From: Clostridia bacterium
Lineage (GTDB): Bacteria; Bacillota; Clostridia; TANB77; CAG-508
Reading direction: 5' to 3'
Length of the DNA stretch: 45,696 nucleotides
Assembly (NCBI GenBank): GCA_900759015.1
Contig: CAAEUE010000009.1
Span: forward strand, 1 to 45,696
How positions within the stretch are numbered: position 1 is the first letter of the stretch; every line of letters starts with the position of its first letter. The notes beneath the pieces were generated by a model, which did no database searches, was not told where the DNA came from, and saw nothing but the letters and a program-made list of their open reading frames with translations. Shown here piece after piece: positions 34,975 through 42,080 of this stretch. Made by a program: the position numbers and the translations under genes.

Positions 34975-35967
34975 TTAGTACCAACCTGTAGATTTTGAGT
35001 GACTCCAAGCTGCTGATGGTGAACCGTATCTTGAGCTTATATAACTTAATCCCCAATTTATTTGAGTCTTATAATTTGTTCTATAATCAGTTCCTGCTGT
35101 AGCCATTTTACTTGCTGGTAATGCTTGTGGTATTCCATATGCACCAGAACTTGAGTTATATGCATTTGGATTCCATTTACTTTCTTTATTCCAAAGAGCA
35201 ACTAAACAGTTAAAGTCTGCAGTTGACCAACCATATGCACTACATCTTGCTCTTGCATAAGCTTGATATTCTGCTACACTTCCAGATATATAAGTTCTAC
35301 TACTTGAACTTCTTGATGTTGTTTGTTTTGCTCTTACTTGAACTATTTTATTTACTGGTTCTTCAATTACTACAGAACTTACTTCTGTTCTTTCTATTTC
35401 AACATCATTTTGATATTTAACTCTATATGTTACTTCTTTCTTTCCTTCTTTACCTTCTTGTAAAACTTGATCTTTAGTTTCACTAGCACCATTTGCTACA
35501 TTTTTTGTTACTGTTTCAAAAGGTATAGATTGAACTTCTACTATTGTTTTTTCTGTTATTGGATTATATGCTTGTGCTATCATATCCATACTTAGCTCTG
35601 TTGTTTTATTTTCTTCAGTTGTTGTTGTTTCTTCTGTTTCGTTTGATACTATCTCTGCAACTTCCTCTTGTGCTGTCTTTTCTGAAATTATAATTTCACC
35701 ATTTGCTCCAATTGTTGTATTCTCATCAGGAGTTACTTTTTCTTCTGGTAGTAATATGATATGTTTTTCATCTAATATATCAGCAACTTTTGTTTTTGAT
35801 GTTACTACATTCATTTCACATCCATTAGATAATGTGATTTTTACATTTTTAACTTGTTTATTTGCTGCAAATACACAAATTCCTGATATAAATAAAAATA
35901 TTAAACAAATTCCAATTATTCTCTTAACCGATATAGATGCTTTTTCATCATCTTTAATCTTTAACAT
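34975..35967 (-). CDS. G5-domain cell-wall protein with lytic transglycosylase-like domain
   Basis: The protein has 330 residues. The signal anchor is at about 15-35, the DUF348 ubiquitin-like domain at about 38-97 (VKITLSNGCEMNVVTSKTKV) and a Thr/Glu-rich linker at about 100-125. The G5 domain is at about 137-213 (PITEKTIVEVQSIPFETVTK to IVQVRAK), followed by a serine-rich linker. The C-terminal lysozyme-like domain of the aggregation-promoting-factor/SLT type is at about 230-330, with E262 in ALWNKESKWNPNA as the likely catalytic acid and SGAYGIPQALPASKM. It should bind and cut glycan strands outside the cell, in the style of resuscitation-promoting factors. It has a consensus promoter and a hairpin-rich short leader. 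Confidence 0.93.
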   Translation of the reverse strand: MLKIKDDEKASISVKRIIGICLIFLFISGICVFAANKQVKNVKITLSNGCEMNVVTSKTKVADILDEKHIILLPEEKVTPDENTTIGANGEIIISEKTAQEEVAEIVSNETEETTTTEENKTTELSMDMIAQAYNPITEKTIVEVQSIPFETVTKNVANGASETKDQVLQEGKEGKKEVTYRVKYQNDVEIERTEVSSVVIEEPVNKIVQVRAKQTTSRSSSSRTYISGSVAEYQAYARARCSAYGWSTADFNCLVALWNKESKWNPNAYNSSSGAYGIPQALPASKMATAGTDYRTNYKTQINWGLSYISSRYGSPSAAWSHSKSTGWY

Positions 35968-35979
35968 AAATTCCTCCTT

Positions 35980-35993
35980 CGTGCGTTTGCACG
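35980..35993 (-). promoter_or_regulatory. Leader hairpin directly before the ribosome binding site of the G5 gene
   Basis: CGTGC, loop, GCACG at 35980-35993 is followed by AAGGAGGAA on the minus strand. A second hairpin, GCTTAT with ATAAGC, lies upstream at about 36014-36030. The leader between promoter and start is about 65 bases, too short for the c-di-AMP riboswitch that often precedes such genes. Confidence 0.5.
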
Positions 35994-36037
35994 ATTATAA
36001 AGTCACTAATTAAGCTTATTTTCCATAAGCAGATTTT

Positions 36038-36066
36038 ATTATACTATATATTTTTTCATATGTCAA
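36038..36066 (-). promoter_or_regulatory. Consensus promoter of the G5/transglycosylase gene
   Basis: On the minus strand TTGACA (36066-36061), exactly 17 bases, TATAAT (36043-36038). It is the only fully consensus sigma-A promoter noticed in the window, so high expression is likely. Confidence 0.85.
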
Positions 36067-36157
36067 ATTTTCCAAAATTGTTAATATCTACTATATTATA
36101 TTCATTGAGGGCAAGTTTTATGCATATATATTATTTGTGTTACATTTATATTATATG

Positions 36158-36186
36158 TTGTATTAAGTTGCATAATATGCTAAAAT
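36158..36186 (+). promoter_or_regulatory. Promoter of lemA-htpX
   Basis: TTGTAT (36158-36163), 17 bases, TAAAAT (36181-36186) with TG at 36178-36179 (extended -10). The AAAGGAGGAGA ribosome binding site follows at about 36190-36200. Confidence 0.55.
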
Positions 36187-36208
36187 AACTGAAAGGAGGA
36201 GATTATAT

Positions 36209-36766
36209 ATGGTTATTCCAATAATAATTATAGTTGTTGTTGTAATTTGTATAATAATTGTAGCAATGTATAATAATTTGGTAAGCCTACGTCAAAGAGT
36301 TCAAAATGCTTGGAGTCAAATAGATGTACAATTAAAAAGAAGATTTGATTTAATTCCTAATTTACAAGAAACAGTAAAAGGATATATGGCACATGAAAGT
36401 GAAACATTTTCTAAAATTGCTGAACTTAGAACTGCTTGGGCTTCTTCTACTACAGTAGCAGAAAAAGCTGATATCTCAAATCAATTAACAGAAGCTTTAA
36501 AAACTATAATGGCTGTTTCTGAAAATTATCCAGATTTAAAAGCAAGCGAATCATTTGCACAACTTCAAGAAGAATTAAGAAATACAGAAAATAAAATCGC
36601 TTACTCAAGACAATTCTATAATGATACAGTTACTATGTATAATACAAAAATAGAAATGTTCCCTTCAAATCTTATTGCAAAAGCATTTAATTTTAAGCCT
36701 AGTGAATTATTTGAAGTAGAAGATGAAAAAGAAAAACAAAATGTAAAAATCGATTTTTCAAAATAA
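36209..36766 (+). CDS. lemA: LemA family protein
   Basis: The protein has 185 residues. The N-terminal membrane helix is at about 3-22, followed by a long helical domain with the family hallmarks NNLVSLRQRVQNAWSQIDVQ, LKRRFDLIPNLQETVKGYM and RQFYNDTVTMYNTKIEMFPS. The N-terminus is short and outside, the helical part probably cytoplasmic. Function is not settled; lemA is frequently next to htpX, as here, and the pair is thought to act in membrane protein quality control. Confidence 0.95.
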   Translation: MVIPIIIIVVVVICIIIVAMYNNLVSLRQRVQNAWSQIDVQLKRRFDLIPNLQETVKGYMAHESETFSKIAELRTAWASSTTVAEKADISNQLTEALKTIMAVSENYPDLKASESFAQLQEELRNTENKIAYSRQFYNDTVTMYNTKIEMFPSNLIAKAFNFKPSELFEVEDEKEKQNVKIDFSK

Positions 36767-36785
36767 TTTAATTTTAATAAAGCGT

Positions 36786-36817
36786 AAAGATTTCTTTTAG
36801 TATAAAGAAATCTTTTT
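36786..36817 (+). terminator. Hairpin between lemA and htpX
   Basis: AAAGATTTCTTT (36786-36797), loop TAGTAT, AAAGAAATCTTT (36804-36815), followed by TTAAA. It may reduce transcription into htpX or stabilise the lemA mRNA end. Confidence 0.6.
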
Positions 36818-36844
36818 AAATATATACTATTAATGTGAGGTTTA

Positions 36845-37732
36845 ATGATGTATCAAGATATAAAAAGAAATAAACTAAAAACAGGATTTATAATATCTGT
36901 CTATATTGTTGTAATAACATTAATTATTTACTATATATGTTATGCTCTAGACTTTGGGATATTTTCTATAGTTGTTGCTCTTATAGTATCTATTGCATCA
37001 GCATGGGGTTCATATTATTATAGTGATAAAATCGTTTTATCCATAAATAAAGCTCGACCTGCTAATGAAGAAGAAAATAAAAAATTAATAAATATATTAG
37101 ATGCTTTAATGGTTTCTTCTGGATTACAATATAAGCCCAAATTATATGTAATGGATTCTAACCAACCAAATGCATTTGCTACTGGTAGAGATCCAGAACA
37201 TTCTGTAATTTGTGTAACAACTGCATTATTAGATAAATTAGATTATTATGAACTAGAAGGAGTAGTTGCCCATGAAATGGGACATATTAAAAATTATGAT
37301 ATTAGACTTTCAGCTGTTTTAACAGTTATGGTAGGCTTAGTTATCATATTATCTGACTTCTTTTCTAGAGCATTTTTATGGGGTAGATTTGATGATGATG
37401 ACAGAAGTTCAAATGGAATTATGGTTCTTATTAGTTTAATTTTATTAGTTTTGGCTGGTTTTTTCGGTAAATTAATGAAACTTGCTATCTCTAGAAAACG
37501 TGAGTTTATGGCTGATGCAACAGCTGTTGAATTCACCAGAAATCCAGATGCTTTAATATCTGCATTAGTAAAACTAGATTCTGATAATTCTAAACTTGAA
37601 CAAGCTAATAATTCAACAGAAAATATGTATATAGTTTCACCATTTAAAGGAAAGCAAAAGAAATCAAATAATTGGTTTTCTACCCATCCATCAATAGAAG
37701 ACAGAATAGAAGCAATAAGAAATCTAAAATAG
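36845..37732 (+). CDS. htpX: M48 membrane metallopeptidase HtpX
   Basis: A zinc endopeptidase that degrades damaged membrane proteins. The protein has 295 residues. Two N-terminal membrane helices are at about 14-34 and 38-58, the zinc motif is H143-E144-M-G-H147, and another pair of membrane segments lies at about 155-175 and 190-210. The third ligand is probably the glutamate of REFMADATAVEFT. The C-terminal STHPSIEDRIEAI motif is typical of the family. ATGs at 36845 and 36848 are both possible; GAGG at 36837-36840 fits either. It lies downstream of lemA, and its stop codon opens a dispersed repeat. Confidence 0.95.
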   Translation: MMYQDIKRNKLKTGFIISVYIVVITLIIYYICYALDFGIFSIVVALIVSIASAWGSYYYSDKIVLSINKARPANEEENKKLINILDALMVSSGLQYKPKLYVMDSNQPNAFATGRDPEHSVICVTTALLDKLDYYELEGVVAHEMGHIKNYDIRLSAVLTVMVGLVIILSDFFSRAFLWGRFDDDDRSSNGIMVLISLILLVLAGFFGKLMKLAISRKREFMADATAVEFTRNPDALISALVKLDSDNSKLEQANNSTENMYIVSPFKGKQKKSNNWFSTHPSIEDRIEAIRNLK

Positions 37733-37781
37733 GGATTTAGAAAAATAGAATTCAGGGACCTTCCTTTTTTCTCTATTTTTT
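37732..37781 (+). repeat. GGGACGTTCC-type repeat starting at the htpX stop codon (copy 9)
   Basis: The TAG stop shares its last G with GGGATTTAG, then follow AAAAATAGA, CAGGGACCTTCC and TTTTTTCTCTATTTTT. AAAAATAGA can pair with TCTATTTTT, giving a terminator-like hairpin with a T tail. Confidence 0.6.
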
Positions 37782-37800
37782 AATTAGAATTTTTAAAAAT

Positions 37801-37842
37801 AGCCACTAAATGAAATCAAAATTTCGATAGTGGCTTTAATTT
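37801..37842. terminator. Bidirectional terminator between htpX and tatD
   Basis: AGCCACTA (37801-37808) pairs with TAGTGGCT (37828-37835), followed by TTTAATTTTATT on the plus strand. A T-rich tail also occurs on the minus strand. Confidence 0.8.
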
Positions 37843-37844
37843 TA

Positions 37845-38627
37845 TTATTTGTTTATTCTAAAAATTCTTTTGGCATTTTCATATGCCAGATTTTGAACTT
37901 CTTCAAATGTTTTTCCTTTAACTTCAGCTATTTTCATTAAAATATATTGAACATTTCTTGGATCATTTCTTTTCCCTCTATATGGCTCTGGAGATAAATA
38001 AGGACTATCTGTTTCTACTAAAAACCTATCATTTGGTACCATATTTATTATTTCGGATGAATTTTTTGAATTTTTAAATGTTGTTGGTCCAGCAAAAGAT
38101 ATGAAAAAGCCTAATTTAAGACCTTCTTTTACAAGTTCTCTATTAAATGGGCAACAATGGAATATTCCTCCATATTTAACATCATTTGTCTTCAAAATAT
38201 CTATTGTATCCATTACTGCATCTCTTGTATGAATTTGTATTGGCAGTTCTAATTTATTGGCTAATTTTATTTGCTCTATAAAAGCATATCGTTGTAAATC
38301 TTTATTTTCTGTATCCCAATGATAATCAAGTCCAATTTCTCCTACGGCAACAATCTTTTCAGAAGTTTTATATAACTCTTTTAATTGCTTTATTTCTTCT
38401 TCTAACTCATTAATATTATCTGGGATATCATTTGGCGATATTCCTATTGTTGCATAAATAAAATTATATTTATTAGCTAGATTAATAGCTTCTTTGCTAC
38501 TTTTTAAGCTATATCCTGCTGTAACTAATTTTTCTACCCCCTCATTATTTAATTTTAGGATTAACTCCTCTCTATCTTCATTAAATCTTTCATCATTTAA
38601 ATGACAATGTGAATCAAATAATTTCAT
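37845..38627 (-). CDS. tatD: TatD family metal-dependent DNase/hydrolase
   Basis: The protein has 260 residues from ATG 38627-38625, chosen by the family start MKLFDSHCHLND and an AGAGGAA box. The TIM-barrel metal site is visible: HCHL (first metal pair), the catalytic EIGLDYHW, PIQIHTRDA and the final DSPYL aspartate (VETDSPYLSPEP). The protein acts as a 3'-5' DNase or deacylase in studied members. It lies 17 bases after acpS and is probably co-transcribed. Confidence 0.95.
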   Translation of the reverse strand: MKLFDSHCHLNDERFNEDREELILKLNNEGVEKLVTAGYSLKSSKEAINLANKYNFIYATIGISPNDIPDNINELEEEIKQLKELYKTSEKIVAVGEIGLDYHWDTENKDLQRYAFIEQIKLANKLELPIQIHTRDAVMDTIDILKTNDVKYGGIFHCCPFNRELVKEGLKLGFFISFAGPTTFKNSKNSSEIINMVPNDRFLVETDSPYLSPEPYRGKRNDPRNVQYILMKIAEVKGKTFEEVQNLAYENAKRIFRINK

Positions 38628-38644
38628 AATATTCCTCTTCTCTT

Positions 38645-39019
38645 TTAGTCTTCTATTTCTGCAATACATATTGCTGTGGCATATTCTTTACAATGGGATA
38701 TGCTTACATCTATACTCTTAATTTTCGATTTATCTATAACATCTGCATATAAATGTACATATGGACTTCCATCTTTATTATTAATTATTTCAAGATCAGT
38801 CCATTTAATTTTATATTTATCCTCTATAATATTAGATAAAGCTTTAAATATCGCTTCTTTAGCTGCAAATCTACCACTATAGCTTTGATATTTTTGAACA
38901 TTTTTACTCTCACAATATTCAACTTCTTTTTCCGTATAAACCCTTTCTCTAAAGCCTTCTTTCTCTAGTGCATTTTTTATTCTATTTATTTCTATTATAT
39001 CAGTCCCACATTTTATCAT
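38645..39019 (-). CDS. acpS: Holo-[acyl-carrier-protein] synthase
   Basis: It transfers 4'-phosphopantetheine from CoA to apo-ACP, activating it for fatty acid synthesis. The protein has 124 residues. The magnesium motif is GTDIIEI (D7), and the second motif is RFAAKEAIFKAL (E54). The start is supported by AAAGGAGG. A possible -10 box (TATAAT, minus strand 39052-39047) precedes it, next to a dispersed repeat. It is the first gene of the acpS-tatD unit. Confidence 0.95.
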   Translation of the reverse strand: MIKCGTDIIEINRIKNALEKEGFRERVYTEKEVEYCESKNVQKYQSYSGRFAAKEAIFKALSNIIEDKYKIKWTDLEIINNKDGSPYVHLYADVIDKSKIKSIDVSISHCKEYATAICIAEIED

Positions 39020-39055
39020 AATTTATTCCTCCTTTTGATAAAATAAATTATACAA

Positions 39056-39093
39056 AAAAATCGGGATTGTAGGACCGTCCCCAAATCCCGATT
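39056..39093 (-). terminator. Terminator formed by a GGGACGTTCC repeat (copy 10)
   Basis: On the minus strand the stop codon TAA of the 411-residue gene opens AATCGGGATT, loop TGGGGACGGTCCTAC, AATCCCGATT and seven T residues. It is a textbook intrinsic terminator whose loop is the family core. Confidence 0.85.
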
Positions 39094-40327
39094 AACTTAA
39101 TAGTACTACAAAATTTATTATGTTTAATATTAAAGATATTATTAATACTAACATTATTATTTTATTACTTTTTGCTGTCTTTTCTATATTAGATTCTTTG
39201 TATAAAATATCATATTCATTCTTTAGTTTCCAATATAATTTATCTAATTCCAAATTTTCTGCCCAGCTTTTTGTTAGTAGCTCTCCTATATCATCTGTAG
39301 TAATATCTTGTAACCATACATTATGCGTAAAATTCAAAAATTCTTTTCTCAACTTCGTAGCTTTCGTAGCACTTTTATATTGATCTACTAAAGTCTGCAT
39401 ATAAATTTTTTTATATAACTGTAATATATACATATAAATATATACTTTTTCATAAAGAAATGGTAATTTTGTATAATTAAATGTATCTACTCCTGAAGTA
39501 AATAATGTTGTTGCTTGATTAGAAAAACCAAATTTTATATACTCCCATTTATCTAGTATATCTATTTTTTTATCTTCCTTGCTAAATTCAACATTTAAAT
39601 TATAATTACTTGGTAATACATTTGTATACTTATAAAATTGATGTTTAATATTTTCAAAATTTTTATTTTTATTCCAATGTTCTTGGTCTATACATGAATA
39701 TGAATAAGTTAAAAATTTATTTGTATCTATATTTATATTTCTTGTATAACTTCCTACTATTTCATCTACTATGTCTGTTATTTTTTTAATATCATCAAAT
39801 TCACTTGTTTGAATTTTTATATTATCAAACTGTTTCATAGAAATAAATTCTGATTTTATATCTTTAAATTTATAATTAAAATTTAGTACATCATCAAATT
39901 GTTCTAAATCTTCTATAGCAGTTTTTATCAATATAAAACATTCTCCAGTATAAAAACAAATTATTTCTATTTTTTCTATTTTAAAAAATATTCCATTATT
40001 TCTACCTGCTTTGCCTTGTGCATTTTTACCCAAATTATATTCGAATATCGTACAAGGATATTTTTGAAGTATTGTTGCTTGTAACCCTACATCTAGTTCT
40101 TTAAATTTCTTTCTCTTATTTTCTGAAAAATCGAATGTTGGAAACATAAATCTTCTTACTTTCGGTAAAAACTTATTATATATATCCAAATCTTTTTGCT
40201 TTTCAAAAATTCTTAATTTACATTTCTTGTTTCTTAATAAGTTCTGCAAATACTTTGAATATTTATTTTGTTCAATTATATACGGATATATAAAATATGT
40301 ATATTGATATCTTGTCTTTAGTTCCAT
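39092..40327 (-). CDS. Unrecognised tail-anchored protein
   Basis: The protein has 411 residues and no signal peptide. The body is rich in Lys, Tyr, Phe and Ile and predicted mixed alpha/beta up to about 290, then helical (about 300-380). A single membrane helix comes at the very end (IIMLVLIISLILNIINFVVLL). An N-terminal YFIYPYIIEQNKYSKYL pattern and the motif LRKEFLNFTHNVWLQDIT stand out, but I cannot assign a family. The C-terminal helical stretch before the anchor loosely recalls CorA-type proteins, without their GMN motif. It is the second gene of an operon, 24 bases after the WG-repeat protein; AGAGGGAG precedes the ATG. Confidence 0.8.
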   Translation of the reverse strand: MELKTRYQYTYFIYPYIIEQNKYSKYLQNLLRNKKCKLRIFEKQKDLDIYNKFLPKVRRFMFPTFDFSENKRKKFKELDVGLQATILQKYPCTIFEYNLGKNAQGKAGRNNGIFFKIEKIEIICFYTGECFILIKTAIEDLEQFDDVLNFNYKFKDIKSEFISMKQFDNIKIQTSEFDDIKKITDIVDEIVGSYTRNINIDTNKFLTYSYSCIDQEHWNKNKNFENIKHQFYKYTNVLPSNYNLNVEFSKEDKKIDILDKWEYIKFGFSNQATTLFTSGVDTFNYTKLPFLYEKVYIYMYILQLYKKIYMQTLVDQYKSATKATKLRKEFLNFTHNVWLQDITTDDIGELLTKSWAENLELDKLYWKLKNEYDILYKESNIEKTAKSNKIIMLVLIISLILNIINFVVLLS

Positions 40328-40351
40328 TTATTCTCCCTCTTTTGTTAAATT

Positions 40352-41875
40352 TTATTTTGTATAGTATGTAGCATTTGAATCTACACTACCTAAATGCCAC
40401 TCTCCTATGAAGTCAATATTTATATTATTAGAAAAATCATATTGTGGGTTAACTATTTCTTCTCCTTTTTCATTTATTGCTCCCCATTTTCCGTCTTTTT
40501 GAACTGCTGCATATCCATATTCATTTTGTTCTGTTGCATCATCATATTGGTAATCAACTACTACCTTACCATCTTTATCTACATAACCATATTTGTCATT
40601 TTGTTTATCTAAAAATAATGTATTTGAAGTATTTATATCTTTTTCTGATCTTTCTTCGAATCTGAAATTATAATATTTATTTTCATTATCTTGTCTTATT
40701 TTTATATATCCTCTACTAGTATTAATTTCCGTAACTATTCCAGTTAATTTTGTCTCTAAATTACTATTTAATAGATTTGAAGTTATTCCGTCTTCACTTG
40801 CTTCTATTATATCTGCTGTTTGTATATAATTTATCGTTGTATAAGTAGGATTTAATACTATCTCATCGTTTTTCTTAGCTATTCCGTATTTTCCATTTTG
40901 TTCAATTATATATGAATCCACAAAAGCAAATTTTATATCATCATATACAGTATTTAATATAGTTTCCCCTGTAGTGCTTATTACTCCTACTTTATTATTT
41001 GTATTTTGTATAATTACAGTACCATTCTTTAGTCCTAATACATCTTTAACATTTTTTAGTCCATCCGAAAAAGTTACTTCGTCATTTCTTTGTACTAATT
41101 CCCAATTATTATTTTCTTTTACTACATATGTTCCATTATCTGTTAAACTTTTTATATCTTGATATTTTGTGTCTAAAACTTTTTGATTATTGCAATCTAC
41201 TACTCCATATTGATTATCTTCTGTTATTACTATATATCCTGATGTATAATCTGTTCCTAAACCTCTTATTTCTTTATATTGTGGCTCTATTATTACCTTA
41301 CCAGTACTGTCTACTAGTCCAATTTTATTATCTTTTTCTACCAATATACTATTATTAGTATTCTTTAAGGAATATAAATCATCATATTCACATGGCAATA
41401 TTTCTTTTCCTTCTATATTAATTATTCCATACTTACCATTTTTTTGCACTTTAATAGCATTTTGTTCATAAGAAATTAAATTGTTTGAATCATAATTTGC
41501 AATTGGCTCTATATTCTCATAATCTGTAAATATCTCTTCATTTTTTGAATTTAACGCTTTTGTTTTGTATGTATTATTTGAATAGTCTACATCATATGTA
41601 CATAAAAATATATCTGTTCTATTATTTGGTATTACAATATATTCTTGGTAAGATGGTGCTATTACTTCTTGTCCTTTATTATTTATTACTCCATATTTAT
41701 TATCTTGAAAAGAGGTAAAATAATAATTGTTTGTCATTCTTTCCCCTTTTCCATTTGTTACTAATTTATATATAACAAAAACAAACATAACTATTACTAA
41801 AAGTGCAATAACTACTGCCAAGACTTTTTTCATGTTGAGTTTTGCTTCCCCATTATATCGTTTTCCTTTACTCAT
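40352..41875 (-). CDS. Membrane-anchored WG-repeat protein
   Basis: The protein has 507 residues. One membrane helix is at about 17-40, then a large extracytoplasmic part composed of WG-type beta repeats with the pattern 'KYGVINxxGxEIIxPxYxxI'. Clear examples are DNKYGVINNKGQEVIAPSYQ, NGKYGIINIEGKEILPCEY, DNKIGLVDSTGKVIIEPQY, NDKYGYVDKDGKVVVDYQYD and DGKWGAINEKGEEIVNPQYD. Such repeats make beta-propeller-like or fibrous binding surfaces; no enzyme activity is implied. The start is supported by CGGAGG. It is the first gene of the operon. Confidence 0.88.
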   Translation of the reverse strand: MSKGKRYNGEAKLNMKKVLAVVIALLVIVMFVFVIYKLVTNGKGERMTNNYYFTSFQDNKYGVINNKGQEVIAPSYQEYIVIPNNRTDIFLCTYDVDYSNNTYKTKALNSKNEEIFTDYENIEPIANYDSNNLISYEQNAIKVQKNGKYGIINIEGKEILPCEYDDLYSLKNTNNSILVEKDNKIGLVDSTGKVIIEPQYKEIRGLGTDYTSGYIVITEDNQYGVVDCNNQKVLDTKYQDIKSLTDNGTYVVKENNNWELVQRNDEVTFSDGLKNVKDVLGLKNGTVIIQNTNNKVGVISTTGETILNTVYDDIKFAFVDSYIIEQNGKYGIAKKNDEIVLNPTYTTINYIQTADIIEASEDGITSNLLNSNLETKLTGIVTEINTSRGYIKIRQDNENKYYNFRFEERSEKDINTSNTLFLDKQNDKYGYVDKDGKVVVDYQYDDATEQNEYGYAAVQKDGKWGAINEKGEEIVNPQYDFSNNINIDFIGEWHLGSVDSNATYYTK

Positions 41876-41915
41876 TTTGTTTCCTCCGTAAGAAATTTCG
41901 TTTTTTTACATATAC

Positions 41916-41945
41916 AATATACCACATTTTTATTACAAATTACAA
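41916..41945 (-). promoter_or_regulatory. Possible promoter of the WG-protein operon
   Basis: On the minus strand TTGTAA (41945-41940), 18 bases, TATATT (41921-41916), about 40 bases before the start. It is a weak match. Confidence 0.35.
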
Positions 41946-42038
41946 CTAAATATACAAATTTTATATTAAGTTAATGTCAAAATTTTTTGTAAAATTTTAA
42001 AAGTATAATTTGATTTACTAATCACTTACAGACAGTGC

Positions 42039-42067
42039 AAAAAAAAGCTCTCTAAAAAAGAGCTTTT
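42039..42067 (-). terminator. spoIIE terminator
   Basis: AAAAGCTCT (42043-42051) and AGAGCTTTT (42059-42067), with extra A residues to the left giving a U tract on the minus strand. It lies 13 bases after the spoIIE stop codon. Confidence 0.9.
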
Positions 42068-42080
42068 CTGTTTAATAATA

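Noticed and set aside
35968..36120. c-di-AMP (ydaO-type) riboswitch before the G5 gene
   Set aside because: Such riboswitches often precede this gene family, but the promoter leaves only about 65 bases of leader, and no matching conserved segments were seen.
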